This document shows positions 45,224 through 54,908 of a stretch of 64,000 nucleotides of DNA, one piece after another. Source of the stretch: DATKNA01 sp963755755 (GTDB lineage Bacteria; Actinomycetota; Actinomycetes; Actinomycetales; Kineosporiaceae); NCBI GenBank assembly GCA_963755755.1, contig CAVWLJ010000012.1, forward strand, positions 62,001 to 126,000. The letters are read 5' to 3'. Below the pieces are notes generated by a model. It saw nothing but the letters and a program-made list of their open reading frames with translations. It searched no databases and was not told where the DNA came from. Numbering within the stretch: the first letter of the stretch is position 1; every line of letters begins with the position of its first letter. Both the position numbers and the translations under genes were made by a program.

Positions 45224-46129
45224 TCAGACCGGCATCCGGTTGACCGCGTGGTCGCCGGTCGCCCACAGGTGCTGCACGGCGTAGGCGCGATAGGGGCGCC
45301 AGGCCTCCGCCCGGCGGGTCAGCGCCGCGGGGCTCGCGGGCAGGCCGAGGCGGTCCGCCGCGAGCCGGACGCCGAGGTCGCCGGGCAGGAAGGCGTCCCG
45401 GTCGCCGAGCGCGCGCATGGCCACCGTCCCGAGCGTCCAGGGCCCGATGCCCGGCAGGCCGGCGAGCGCGGCGAGGGCCGCCGCACGGTCGGCGCCGGGG
45501 GAGAGGTCGACCTCGCCGTCGGCGAGGGCCTCGGCGAGCCGCAGGACGGTGCGCCGGCGGGCCGCGGGCAGGGCGAGCCCCGACGGGTCGACGTCCGCGA
45601 CGGCCGCGGGGAGCGGGAAGAGGTGGGTCAGCCCGCCGTCCGGGTCGTCCACGGGCTCGCCGCAGGCCGTCACCAGCCGGGCGGCGTGGGTCCGGGCCGC
45701 GGCGGTCGAGACCTGCTGCCCGAGGACGGCGCGGAGGGCGAACTCCTCGGGGTGCGCCGTCCCGGGGACCCGGCGGCCGGGGGCGGCGGCGACGAGAGGG
45801 GCGAGCACCGGGTCCGCCGCGAGCCGCGCGTCGACGGCGACGGGGTCGGCGTCCAGGTCGAGGATCCGTCGGCAGGTGGCGGTCGCCGCCGGGGCGTCCG
45901 CGGCGTCCGTGAGCCGCAGGGTGCAGCTGACCGTGGCGGACGCCCGCGACGGCGGCTGCAGGGCGGCGACGCCGGGGCCGCCGGGCAGGCGCAGGGTGCA
46001 GCGGTAGGCCCCGTCGCGCCACTCCTCGACCCCGGGGACGGCCGTGGCCACGAGGTGGCCGAAGAGGTTGTCCGGGTGCAGCGGCGGCACGAAGGGGAGC
46101 GGCACGATCAGGGGTGGTCCGAGCGGCAC
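45224..46129 (-). CDS. alkA: DNA-3-methyladenine glycosylase II (AlkA-like)
   Basis: A 301-residue HhH-GPD DNA glycosylase removing alkylated purines. The AlkA N-terminal domain spans about 1-110, then EFALRAVLGQQVSTAAARTH. The helix-hairpin-helix is LAGLPGIGPWTLGTVAMRAL, followed by the catalytic-Asp motif DRDAFLPGDLGVRLAADRLG. The C-terminal PYRAYAVQHLW is usual in this family. No Ada methyltransferase domain is fused, unlike many actinobacterial versions. Its stop lies one base from that of the convergent macro-domain gene. Confidence 0.9.
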   Translation of the reverse strand: MPLGPPLIVPLPFVPPLHPDNLFGHLVATAVPGVEEWRDGAYRCTLRLPGGPGVAALQPPSRASATVSCTLRLTDAADAPAATATCRRILDLDADPVAVDARLAADPVLAPLVAAAPGRRVPGTAHPEEFALRAVLGQQVSTAAARTHAARLVTACGEPVDDPDGGLTHLFPLPAAVADVDPSGLALPAARRRTVLRLAEALADGEVDLSPGADRAAALAALAGLPGIGPWTLGTVAMRALGDRDAFLPGDLGVRLAADRLGLPASPAALTRRAEAWRPYRAYAVQHLWATGDHAVNRMPV

Positions 46130-46172
46130 GCGGGCAGTATGCGCGTGCCCTCCGACACGGTCCGGAGGCCGG

Positions 46173-46652
46173 TCAGAACCGGAAGGGCTTGGGCGGTGGC
46201 TGGATGGACGCCCGGGGGCAGTCGGCCAGGGTGAGCTCGCCGTGCCCCAGCGCCTCGTCGGTGAGGCCCTGGACGGTGAGGCCCAGTTCCCTGCCCAGCC
46301 GCGTGATGGTCACCCGGTAGATCGTGATCTCGTACTTGGTCGGCGTCCCGTAGGCGACCTGGATGCTGCCCAGCAGGCAGGAGTCGCCGGGGTCGTCCGT
46401 GGAGGCCCAGGGCCGGTCGTAGCGGTTCCACCGGCTGGGCTCCGCGCGCCACACACCGCCGGAGTGCACGCTGTTGAGGGACAGCTCGACGAGGATCGCG
46501 CGGGCGCCCTCCTCCGGGACGATCGCGGCGGGCCGGATCACCTCGCTCACCACGTTCTCGTCGTAGGCGACGTCGTCGGCGCCGCCCGCATAGGCGTCGC
46601 CGGACGGGAGAACGCTGCTGGGCCGGGCGCTGGGCTGGTCTCGATGGTGCAC
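46173..46652 (-). CDS. Hypothetical protein
   Basis: A 159-residue protein of no recognised family. It is acidic in the first half (AGGADDVAYDENVVSEVIRP), then has SLNSVHSGGVWRAEPSRWNR and ends GQ-free with PPPKPFRF. No signal peptide or membrane span is evident. The codon usage matches its neighbours and the frame excludes stops over its length, so it is likely real, but the GTG 46652 start is uncertain. It lies between alkA (same strand) and the divergent DUF3145 gene. Confidence 0.5.
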   Translation of the reverse strand: MHHRDQPSARPSSVLPSGDAYAGGADDVAYDENVVSEVIRPAAIVPEEGARAILVELSLNSVHSGGVWRAEPSRWNRYDRPWASTDDPGDSCLLGSIQVAYGTPTKYEITIYRVTITRLGRELGLTVQGLTDEALGHGELTLADCPRASIQPPPKPFRF

Positions 46653-46959
46653 GATGACCTCCGGGTGGGGCGCGCGGGCGGCCGCGGGTGCGAGCCGCCC
46701 GATCCGGGTATCGGCAGTCGGCGCGGTAGCACTTCAGCGTTCCCGGCATCTTGCCTAGAGTAATCAAACAGTTACCGAAAGTTGCTCATGCCGTGTCGCG
46801 CGTGCTGGTGCGGGCCCTCCCGCGTGGTGCACAATGAGCCCGCAGGATCAGCACCACCGCACCACCTTTGACGCCGAGCGCCGCTCCGACCGCGGCCCGA
46901 ACGTCGTGATCGAGATCGTTGGGGAAGACGCATCTCGCATCGTCGACAGGAGGGTCCAG
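46653..46959. other. Intergenic region with divergent promoters
   Basis: A 307-base region between the hypothetical gene and the DUF3145 gene. It contains the only AT-rich patch in the area (46755-46787, around TAATCAAACAGTTACC), a likely promoter zone for one or both genes. I saw no gene, repeat or riboswitch in it. Confidence 0.4.
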
Positions 46960-47463
46960 ATGGCCGGTGCAACCACGCGCGGCGTCCTTTACGTGCACTC
47001 CGCGCCGCGCGCTTTGTGCCCGCACATCGAGTGGGCGGCCGGAGGCGTGCTCGGCGTCCGCTTGTCCATGGACTGGATTCCCCAGCCCGCGGCGCCGGGA
47101 ATGTTCCGCGCCGAGATGTCCTGGCAGGCCGAGCAGGGCACCGGAGCGCGGCTGACGTCCGCCCTGCGCGGGTGGGCGCATCTGCGGTACGAGGTGACCG
47201 AGGAGCCGAGCAACGGCGTCGACGGGGCGCGGTGGAGCCACACGCCCGAGCTCGGGATCTTCCATGCCGTGACGGACGTGCACGGCAACGTCGTCGTCCC
47301 GGAGAACCGCATCCGGGCGGCGATGGAGGTCGGCCTGCTCGACCCCGAGCGACTCGTCGGCGAGCTCGACCTCGCGCTCGGCCGGGCCTGGGACGACGAA
47401 CTCGAGCCCTTCCGGCACGCCGGGGACGGCGCCCCCGTCCGATGGCTGCACCGCGTCGGCTGA
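46960..47463 (+). CDS. DUF3145 family protein
   Basis: A 167-residue protein beginning AGATTRGVLYVHSAPRALCP, then HIEWAAGGVLGVRLSMDW. It contains RAEMSWQAEQGTGARLTSAL and WSHTPELGIFHAVTDVHGN, which match the well-conserved DUF3145 family of actinobacteria. Its function is unknown; it is usually a stand-alone gene near fatty-acid synthesis or pyruvate dehydrogenase genes. ATG 46960 follows AGGAGG with ideal spacing, so the longer frame from 46834 is not the start. A strong hairpin follows. Confidence 0.87.
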   Translation: MAGATTRGVLYVHSAPRALCPHIEWAAGGVLGVRLSMDWIPQPAAPGMFRAEMSWQAEQGTGARLTSALRGWAHLRYEVTEEPSNGVDGARWSHTPELGIFHAVTDVHGNVVVPENRIRAAMEVGLLDPERLVGELDLALGRAWDDELEPFRHAGDGAPVRWLHRVG

Positions 47464-47517
47464 CGCGACCCGATCTCTCCCTCGGAGCGGGTCGCTGACC
47501 AGGCCCGCTCACCTCGA

Positions 47518-47562
47518 ACACGTGAGGGGCGCCCCGGCACCGCCGGGACGCCCCTCACGTGT
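47518..47562. terminator. Bidirectional hairpin between DUF3145 and MFS genes
   Basis: Arms ACACGTGAGGGGCG (47518-47531) and its complement (47549-47562) enclose an inner CCCGGC/GCCGGG stem. It lies between convergent genes and can terminate both. Confidence 0.8.
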
Positions 47563-47568
47563 GTGCGC

Positions 47569-49133
47569 CTACAGCGTCACGGCCTCCGGGGTCGCGGCGT
47601 CGTTCGCGAGATCGGACCGGCTGATCCTCAGCAGACCGTAGATGAGCAGCGCGGCGGCTGCGACGATGGCCGCCCCGACGACGAAGGCCTGCGTCGCGCC
47701 GTGCGTGAACGCGGCGTTGTACAGCGCCTGCTGCAGCTGCTGCACGACGCCCGGCGCCGGCTGCTGTCCGCCGGACCCCTGCAGCTCCGCCGCCCGACTG
47801 CTGGCGAAGGTGGCCGAGGCGTTCACGGCGACCGTGCTCAGGGTCGCGAGCCCGATCGCTCCTCCGATCTGCTGCATGGTGTTGAGGACCGCGGAGGCGA
47901 TGCCGGTGTCCTCCTTCGGCACGCCGACGACGGCGGTCAGCGTGAGCGGCACGAACACCAGGCCCATGCCGATCGAGATGATCAGCACCGGCACGAGCAG
48001 GTCGGGGAAGTAGGAGGACCGGACGCTCAGCCCGGAGAGCAGGAAGATCCCGAGCGCCGCCAGCAAGGCCCCCGTCCCCGCGATCCAGCGTGCGTCGACC
48101 CGGGGCACGAGGAACGAGGCCAGCTGCGCCGCTCCCACGATGCCGAAGCTGAAGGGGAGGAACGCGACACCGGTGAGAATCGAGGAGTAGCCGAGCACGA
48201 CCTGGATGTACTGGCCGAGGAAGTAGAACATCGAGAACAGCCCCGAGCCGATCGCGAGCATCGCGACGTAGGTGACCGCGCGGTTGCGGTTCGCCAGCAC
48301 CCGGAACGGCATGAGGGCGTGGTGCGACCGGGCCTCGATCACGAGGAACGCCGCGAGCAGGACGACGCCGACCACGAGGTAGGTGATCGTCGTCGAGTCG
48401 CTCCACGACCCGGGCGGGGCGGCGTGGGTGAGGCCGTAGACCAGGCTGACGAGACCGGCGGTACCGGTCACCGCCCCGGGGACGTCGAAGCGACCGCGCT
48501 GCCGCTCGGACTCGCGGAGGTAGATCGGCGCGAGGACGACGACGAGCAGGCCGATCGGCGCGTTGATGAAGAAGGTCCAGCGCCACGAGATCTCGGTGAG
48601 CGCTCCGCCGAGGATGAGCCCGATGGCCGCGCCCGCGCCGGACATGGCGGCGTAGACGGCGAACGCCCGGTTGCGCGGAGGTCCGGCCGGGAAGGTGGTC
48701 GTGATCAGGGAGAGCGCGGTGGGGGAGGCGATGGCGGCGCCGACGCCCTGGAGGACCCGGGCGCCGATCATCTGGCCCTCGGTCTGGGCGATGCCGCCGA
48801 GCAGGGAGGCGAACGCGAACACGACGACACCCGTCATGAACACCTTGCGGCGCCCGAGGAGGTCGCCGGCGCGGCCGCCGAGCAGCAGCAGACCGCCGAA
48901 GGCGAGGGTGTAGGCGTTCACGACCCAGGCGAGGTTCGCCTGGCTGAAGCCGAGGTCCTTCTGGATGTGCGGCAGCGCGATGTTCACGATCGTGCCGTCC
49001 AGGACGACCATGAGCTGGGCCGCGCTGATGACCGTCAGCGCGATGCCGAGGTGCGGTGGCCGTGGTCCTCCTGGGCGGCGGCGCGGGTGTCGACGGGATC
49101 GGGCAGCGCGATCTCGCCGGTCTGGTTCGACAT
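47569..49133 (-). CDS. MFS drug-efflux transporter (EmrB/QacA, DHA2 type), frame-disrupted near N-terminus
   Basis: About 521 residues with 14 predicted spans. The DHA2 motif D1 is visible in MVVLDGTIVNIALPHIQKDL; motif A is GGRAGDLLGRRKVFMTGVVV and the antiporter motif C is MSGAGAAIGLILGG. It would export drugs or toxic metabolites using the proton gradient. The N-terminal 24 residues from ATG 49133 (SNQTGEIALPDPVDT) join the body only if one missing base is restored at about 49050-49058, ahead of LGIALTVISAAQL. It follows the TetR gene on the same strand. Confidence 0.87.
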
Positions 49134-49245
49134 GCGGGTCCTTCCGGGCAGGGGAAAGAAGGCAGGCTGGAAGAGGGCAGGGGGAAAGAGGGCAGGCGTC
49201 ACCGATACGGGGGTGAGCCTTGCCGGGGTGTGGGTGGGAGAGGGG

Positions 49246-49836
49246 TCAGCGGGCGCGGGGGCGCAGAGCGGGCAGGAGCACCTGCTCCACGATCTTCGGC
49301 GCCAGCGCGCACGCGGCGTCGAACCCTTCCGTCATCGTCCAGAACATCATCAGCGCCGGGACGATGCTGCTGACCAGATCGAGGTCGACGTCGTCGTCGA
49401 CCTCACCACGGTGCTGCGCGGCCTCGAGCACGCGGCGCAGCAGTGCGCGTCGAGGCGCCACGACGCGCTCCTCGACGGCGTTGCGCAGCTCGGCGTCCGT
49501 CGCCATCGCGGTGCTGACGCCGCACGCGACCTTCATGCGCGCGACGTCGTAGACGTGCTTCTCCGCGAGCAGGGCCTGGACGTCCCCCCGGAGCGAGCCG
49601 GTGTCCGGCAGGCTGCCGTCGACCTCGAGCGAGGCCAGGGCGTCCGCGACGAGATCGGCCTTGGAGGCCCAGCGCCGATAGAGCGTCGCCTTGCCCGCAC
49701 GGGCGCGGCCCGCGACGAGGTCGATGGTCAGGCGGTCGTACCCGACCTCGGCCAGGACGTCGAGTGCGACGTCGAGCACCTCACGGGCGCGCTCTCCCTC
49801 CAGCCGCGGCCGCGCGACCGCTCGGGGGAGAGTCAT
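49246..49836 (-). CDS. TetR-family transcriptional regulator
   Basis: A 196-residue repressor. The N-terminal helix-turn-helix reads YDRLTIDLVAGRARAGKATL followed by YRRWASKADLV, a typical TetR recognition helix. The C-terminal ligand domain resembles TetR_C_16-like regulators (VDLDLVSSIVPALMMFWTM). The MFS exporter lies downstream on the same strand, about 110 bases away. A 25-bp palindrome immediately upstream is the probable operator, giving self-repression and drug-induced efflux. Confidence 0.88.
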   Translation of the reverse strand: MTLPRAVARPRLEGERAREVLDVALDVLAEVGYDRLTIDLVAGRARAGKATLYRRWASKADLVADALASLEVDGSLPDTGSLRGDVQALLAEKHVYDVARMKVACGVSTAMATDAELRNAVEERVVAPRRALLRRVLEAAQHRGEVDDDVDLDLVSSIVPALMMFWTMTEGFDAACALAPKIVEQVLLPALRPRAR

Positions 49837-49854
49837 GGGTCGATCCTCTCAGCG

Positions 49855-49879
49855 ATGGAACGGAACTGTTCCGTTCCAT
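49855..49879. promoter_or_regulatory. Palindromic operator upstream of the TetR gene
   Basis: Perfect inverted repeat with arms ATGGAACGGAAC (49855-49866) and its complement around a single central T. It lies 18 bases upstream of the TetR start. Length and symmetry are typical of TetR-family operators. Confidence 0.8.
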
Positions 49880-50015
49880 GCCGACGCTACCCCTGCTCGC
49901 GGGGAGGCGGCAATCCGAACCACGCAGCGGAGGCCGATCGGGTTTGCGTGGCGCTCGTCACGCTCCTCGTGGCCGCGCGCGCCGGCACGCGCCGGCACGC
50001 CGAACCAGGGAGTGG

Positions 50016-51267
50016 TCAGAGGTTGCGGAACGCCAGGACGACGTTGTGGCCGCCGAAGCCGAAGGCGTTGTTGAGGGCCACCAGCTCGCCGCTCGGCAGC
50101 GGCCGCGGGTCCTTGCGGACGACGTCGAGCGTCACCTCGGGGTCGAGTTCGTCGACGTTGATGGTCGGCGGCGCCACCCGGTCGCGCAGGGCCAGGATCG
50201 TGAAGGCGGCCTCCAGCGCGCCGGCGGCGCCGAGCAGGTGCCCGGTCATCGACTTCGTCGCGGACACCGCCACGTGGTCGGTCGCGTCCCCGAGCGCCTC
50301 CCGGATCGCCCGGGCCTCCGCGACGTCACCAGCGGGGGTGGACGTGGCGTGCGCGTTGAGGTGCGTGACGTCGTCGGCGGACAGGCCGCCGGAGGAGAGC
50401 GCCTCCCGCATCGCGCGGATGACGCCGGCTCCCGTCGGGTCGGGCGCGGCGATGTGGTGGGCGTCCGACGTGATCCCGACGGAGACGAGCTCGGCGTAGA
50501 TCGTGGCGCCGCGCGCCCGGGCGTGCTCCTCGGTCTCGAGGACGGCGAGGGCCGCCCCCTCGCCGAGCACGAACCCGTCGCGCCCCGCGTCGTACGGCCG
50601 GGACGCGGTCTCGGGGGAGTCGTTGCGGGTCGAGAGGGCCTGCATCGCGGCGAAGCCGGCGAGGGGCAGCGGATGGATGGCCGCCTCCGTGCCACCGGCG
50701 AGGACGACGTCCGCCCGGCCCGAGCGGATCATGTCGAAGGCGTAGGCCATGGCCTCGGCGCCGGAGGCGCAGGCGGACACGGGGGTGTGCACGCCGGCCT
50801 TCGCGCCGATCTCGATGCCGATGGCGGCGGCCGGTCCGTTCGGCATGAGCATGGGCACCGTCAGCGGGAAGATCCGCCGCGGGCCCTTCTCCTTGAGGAC
50901 GTCGTAGGCGGAGAGCAGGGTCCAGACGCCGCCGATGCCGGAGGCGACGACGGCACCGAGCCGCTCGGACTCGACCTCGGGCTTGCCGGCGTCCGCCCAG
51001 GCTTCCCGGGCGGCGACCATGCGCCATCTGGCCGGAAGGGTCGAGACGGCGGGTCTCGACCCTGGTGAGGGTCTCCGACGTGGGGACGGCCAGCTGCGCG
51101 GCGAAGGTCACGGGCATCTCGTACTGCTGCACCCAGTCCGCGGTGATCGGGCGGGCGCCGGACCGGCCCTCGAGTGCGGCCTTCCAGCTGCTGGGCAGGT
51201 CCCCTCCGAGCGGGCTCGTCGCCCCCAGGCCCGTGACCACGACCTTCCGCGGCGTGCTGTCAGCCAT
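50016..51267 (-). CDS. fabF: Beta-ketoacyl-ACP synthase II, frame-disrupted
   Basis: About 416 residues, the chain-elongating condensing enzyme of fatty-acid synthesis. The catalytic Cys is in TPVSACASGAEAMAYAFDMI; the two His are in LNAHATSTPAGDVAEARAIR and ATKSMTGHLLGAAGALEAAF. The start is MADSTPRKVVVTGLGATSPL. The frame breaks at about 51019-51023: one extra base separates LDPSGQMA from MVAAREAWADAGKPEV. It is the last gene of the fabD-fabH-acpP-fabF operon. Confidence 0.92.
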
Positions 51268-51335
51268 GACTGCTCCTCGTTCCTGTCGGTCCGGCGCCCC
51301 CGCCGGACTCCTGCTCTGCGCCGCCCGCCGGCGGC

Positions 51336-51584
51336 TCAGCCCTGCGCGCTCTGGATGTACGACACGGCGTCGCCGACGGTCTTGAGGTTCTTGACGTCGT
51401 CGTCCGGGATCCGCACGCCGAACTTCTCCTCGGCGTTGACGACGATGGTCATCATCGACAGCGAGTCGATGTCCAGGTCGTCCGTGAAGTTCTTCTCGGG
51501 CTGGACGGCGTCGGCCGCCAGGCCGGTCTCCTCGTTGACGATCTCGGCGAGGCCGCTGAGGATCTCCTGCTCGCTCTGTGCCAT
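51336..51584 (-). CDS. acpP: Acyl carrier protein
   Basis: An 82-residue acidic carrier. The phosphopantetheine attachment Ser is in DDLDIDSLSMMTIVVNAEE, followed by FGVRIPDDDVKNLKTVGDAV, the canonical helix III region. It carries the growing acyl chain between FabD, FabH and FabF, whose genes flank it. The frame is intact. ATG 51584 follows a GGAG-like GAAGGAGCGC site. Confidence 0.96.
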   Translation of the reverse strand: MAQSEQEILSGLAEIVNEETGLAADAVQPEKNFTDDLDIDSLSMMTIVVNAEEKFGVRIPDDDVKNLKTVGDAVSYIQSAQG

Positions 51585-51655
51585 GCGCGTGCGCTCCTTC
51601 GTGGTTCGTCGGGTTCGTTCCGGTTCGATGGTCGATTGGGACGGCGGAGGCGACC

Positions 51656-52669
51656 CTACGGCAGCCGGACGACCTGCGCGGCGTAGGTCAGCCCCGCACC
51701 GAAGCCGATGAGCAGCGCCAGCCCGCCGTGCGGGGCGGACCCCTCCTCGAGCATGCGGTCCATCGCGAGAGGCACGGACGCGGCCGAGGTGTTGCCGGAC
51801 TCCTCGATGTCGTAGGAGACCGGGACGCTGTCGGGCAGCTGCAGCTGCTTGACCATCGCCGACACGATGCGTGCGTTCGCCTGGTGCGGGATGAAGGCGT
51901 CGAGCTCGGCGGCCGCGATGCCCGCGGCGTCCAGCGCCTTCTGGGCCACGGGGGCCATCTGCCACACCGCCCACCGGAACACCGTCTGCCCCGCCATCTT
52001 CAGTGCCGGCCACTCGGGGTTCTCGGCCTCGCGGTACTCGACCCACGACGACTTGTTGACGATCGCCTCCCACTGCGACCCGTCCGAACCCCAGATCGTC
52101 GGCCCGATCGCGGGCTCGTCGCTCGGACCGATGACCACCGCTCCCGCGCCGTCGCCGAAGATGAACGCGGTGGAGCGGTCGGTGAGGTCGGTGAAGTCGG
52201 AGAGCTTCTCGACGCCGACGACGAGCACGTGCCGGGCGGAACCGCCGCGGACCATGTCGTTCGCCAGGCTGACGCCGTAGCAGAAACCCGCGCAGGCGGC
52301 CGAGAGGTCGAAGGCCGCGGCCGGCGTCGCCCCCAGCCGGTGCGTCAGCATCGCCGCGGCGGACGGCGTCTGGTAGGGGTGCGTGACCGTGGCCACGAGG
52401 ACGGCGTCGACGTCCGCCGCCGAGAGCCCGGCCCGGTCCAGGGCGACCCGCGCCGCCTTCTCCGCCATGTCGGTGACGCTCTCGTCGGGCGCCGCCCAGC
52501 GCCGGCTCACGATCCCGGAGCGCTCCCGGATCCACTGGTCCGAGGAGTTGATCGCCTCGACCAGCTCGTCGTTGTGCACGACCCGCTCGGGACGGTATGC
52601 GCCGACGGAGAGCAGCCGGGCGTAGCGCGCGCCGGAGGGCACGTTCAGCGTGGGAGTCGGTTCGGTCAT
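51656..52669 (-). CDS. fabH: Beta-ketoacyl-ACP synthase III
   Basis: A 337-residue initiating condensing enzyme, joining acyl-CoA to malonyl-ACP. The catalytic triad is visible: Cys in AFDLSAACAGFCYGVSLAND, His in AFIPHQANARIVSAMVKQL and Asn in YDIEESGNTSAASVPLAMDR. The FGDGAGAVVIGPS loop is typical. In actinobacteria FabH often prefers branched starters. ATG 52669 overlaps the fabD stop (ATGA), so the two are coupled. The frame is intact. Confidence 0.95.
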   Translation of the reverse strand: MTEPTPTLNVPSGARYARLLSVGAYRPERVVHNDELVEAINSSDQWIRERSGIVSRRWAAPDESVTDMAEKAARVALDRAGLSAADVDAVLVATVTHPYQTPSAAAMLTHRLGATPAAAFDLSAACAGFCYGVSLANDMVRGGSARHVLVVGVEKLSDFTDLTDRSTAFIFGDGAGAVVIGPSDEPAIGPTIWGSDGSQWEAIVNKSSWVEYREAENPEWPALKMAGQTVFRWAVWQMAPVAQKALDAAGIAAAELDAFIPHQANARIVSAMVKQLQLPDSVPVSYDIEESGNTSAASVPLAMDRMLEEGSAPHGGLALLIGFGAGLTYAAQVVRLP

Positions 52670-53608
52670 GCGGTCCCTCCAGGGGCGTGGTTCTCGACGA
52701 GCGCCATGGCTGCCGGCAGGTCGTCGGGGGTCTTGAGCGCGACGATCTCGACGCCGGGCAGCGCGCGCTTGGCGAGCCCGGCGAGGGTGCCCGCCGGGGG
52801 GAGCTCGAGCAGGCCGGTGACCCCGAGCTCGGCGAGGGTCGCGGTGCAGAGGTCCCACCGCACCGGGTTGCTCACCTGGTCGACGATCCTGTGCAGCGCG
52901 TCCGCACCGCGTGTCGACGACCGCGCCGTCCCGGTTGGAGAGCAGCCGGGTGCGCGGCTCGCCGGGGGTGACGGCGGCGGCGAGGCGGGCGAGCGTCTCC
53001 ACCGCGGGCTCCATGTGGCTGGTGTGGAAGGCTCCGGCGACCTGGAGCGGCACGACCCGCGCCTTCGGAGGCGGGTCGGCGGCGAGCTCGGCGAGCTGCT
53101 CGAGCGTGCCCGCGGCGACGACCTGCCCGGCGGCGTTCCGGTTCGCCGCGGTCAGGCCGTGCTTCTCGATGGCCGCGCTCACCTCGTCGGGGTTCCCGCC
53201 GAGCACCGCGCTCATGCCCGTCGGCGTCACCGCGCTGGCCTGCGCCATGCCCCGGCCGCGTTCGCGGACGAGCACGACGGCCTGCTCCGCGGAGAGGACG
53301 CCGGTGAGCGCCGCCGCGGTCAGCTCCCCGACGGAGTGCCCGGCGACGGCGTCGGCGACCCCGGTCGCGTCCTGCGCGCCGGGCACCAGCGCGGGGAGGG
53401 CGACGAGGCCGGCGGCGACGATGAGCGGTTGCGCGACGGCGGTGTCGCGGATCGTCTCGGCGTCGGAGGTCGTCCCGTGGGCGAGGAGGTCCAGCCCGGC
53501 CACGGCGCTCAGCCAGCCGAGCCGCTGCTCGACGCCGTCCACCTCGAGCCAGGGGGTGAGGAAGCCGGGGGTCTGCGAGCCCTGTCCGGGGCACACGATC
53601 GCGAGCAC
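52666..53608 (-). CDS. fabD: Malonyl-CoA:ACP transacylase, frame-disrupted
   Basis: About 314 residues. The nucleophile Ser is in AVAGHSVGELTAAALTGVLS, the Arg region in VRERGRGMAQASAVTPTGMS, and the His in VAGAFHTSHMEPAVETLARL. It begins LAIVCPGQGSQTPGFLTPWL after GTG 53608. The frame breaks at about 52906-52911, where one extra base in ACGCGGTGC separates NRDGAVVDT from ADALHRIVDQVSNPVRWDL. It supplies malonyl-ACP to FabH and FabF. The regulator FasR lies just upstream. Confidence 0.92.
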
Positions 53609-53675
53609 CCTCCCAGCCTCTCCCGGGAACGCCGTCCGCGGCGCCGTGCTCCGGACACGAATCCTGCTCACGGCC

Positions 53676-53693
53676 TTTGGAGGAATCTCCAAA
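53676..53693. promoter_or_regulatory. Inverted repeat between fasR and fabD
   Basis: TTTGGAG-GAAT-CTCCAAA, a perfect 7-bp inverted repeat with a 4-base spacer, lies 68 bases upstream of fabD and just beyond the fasR stop. It is a candidate operator for control of the fab operon, possibly by FasR; no direct evidence links them. Confidence 0.55.
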
Positions 53694-53702
53694 CGCCGTT
53701 CG

Positions 53703-54908
53703 TCAGGTGGCTCGTGGTCCGTGCTCGGCGAGGCGGCCGGCGAGGATGCCCACCTGCAGGACGAACCCCTCCCGGGGATCGCTCGGGTCCCACCCGGTGA
53801 GCCTGGCGGCCCCCCGCAGCCGGTACCGGACCGTGTTGGGGTGGACGAAGAGGTGGCGCGCGGCGGCCTCGACGGACCGGCCGTGGTCGAGGTAGGCCGC
53901 GACGGTCGCGAGGAGCGCGGGATCGGCGTCCGCCAGTGGGCGGTGCACCCGGTCCACCAGGGCGCGACGCGCGACGGTGTCCCCGCTCAGCAGGCGCTCG
54001 GGGAGCAGGTCGTCGGCGGCCACCGGGCGCGGCGCGTCGGGCCAGGCCCGCGCCGCCACGACGCCGGCCAGGGCCGCGCGGGCGGACCGCCCGGCCTCCG
54101 CCAGCGTCGGGACCACCGGGCCGGTGACGACCGGACCCGGCCCCAGCCGGCCGGCCAGCTCCTGGGCGGCGGCGAGCGGGTCGCTGCGGTGCCCGAGGAC
54201 GACGACCATCCGGTCGCCCTGGACGCCGACCAGCGCGTCCGCGTGCTGCGCGGCGGCGGCGCGGCGCAGCGTCCCCACCACGTCTCCGAGCTGCCCGGTC
54301 GGTGTGCCGCCGACGACGACGGTGACCAGGTCGGAGGCCCCCCAGCCGAGGGCGGCGGCCCGCGAGCGCAGCCCGTCGTCGGCCTCACCGCGCACCAGCG
54401 CGTCGACGACGAGGGCCTCCAGCCGGGCGTCCCAGGCGCCACGGGCCTCCGCGGCTCGGGCGTAGATGCGGGCGGCGGCGAAGGCGACCTCGCGGGAGTA
54501 CCGCAGGGCCGCCTCGCGGATCTGTTGCTCGCCACCGGGCGGCGCCAAGGCCGGCACCTCCGCCTCGACGGTGTCGACCACGGTCCGGAGCAGCTGCAGC
54601 GCCTGCTGCAGGGTGACGGCGCGGGTCAGCTCCCGCGGCGCCGTGCCGAAGACGTCGGGGCCGACCTGGGGGTCCTCGCCGGGTTCCCCGCCCGAGGCGC
54701 TGTACCACTCCAGGAACGCCGCGATCCCGACCTGGGCCACCAGGCCCACCCAGCTACGGTCCTCCGGGCGGAGTGTCCGGAACCACGGCAGCCGCTCGTC
54801 CATCGCCTGCAGAGCCGCCGTCGCGAGCGTCCCGGCCCCGCGCAGCAGGGTGCTCCGGGCCGGGTCCGGCGGGGGCGGCCTTTGTGGGTCGCCGACAACG
54901 CCGGTCAC
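53703..54908 (-). CDS. fasR: PucR/CdaR-type regulator of fatty-acid synthesis (FasR-like)
   Basis: A 401-residue regulator. The C-terminal PucR-type HTH is clear: TVAAYLDHGRSVEAAARHLF, then HPNTVRYRLRGAARLTG. The N-terminal and middle parts (LPWFRTLRPEDRSWVGLVAQ; GGD-like CdaR region near 190-290) match the Streptomyces FasR, which activates fabD-fabH-acpP-fabF and sits directly upstream, as here. The GTG/ATG start at 54908 gives a normal length. Its effector is unknown, though long-chain acyl-CoA sensing has been proposed for other such regulators. Confidence 0.87.
   Translation of the reverse strand: MTGVVGDPQRPPPPDPARSTLLRGAGTLATAALQAMDERLPWFRTLRPEDRSWVGLVAQVGIAAFLEWYSASGGEPGEDPQVGPDVFGTAPRELTRAVTLQQALQLLRTVVDTVEAEVPALAPPGGEQQIREAALRYSREVAFAAARIYARAAEARGAWDARLEALVVDALVRGEADDGLRSRAAALGWGASDLVTVVVGGTPTGQLGDVVGTLRRAAAAQHADALVGVQGDRMVVVLGHRSDPLAAAQELAGRLGPGPVVTGPVVPTLAEAGRSARAALAGVVAARAWPDAPRPVAADDLLPERLLSGDTVARRALVDRVHRPLADADPALLATVAAYLDHGRSVEAAARHLFVHPNTVRYRLRGAARLTGWDPSDPREGFVLQVGILAGRLAEHGPRAT

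Noticed and set aside
49140..49200. Imperfect GGGCAGGGGGAAAGAGGGCAGG repeats between tetR and the MFS gene
   Set aside because: Short purine-rich imperfect repeats in a leader; no sign of a mobile element or regulatory palindrome.
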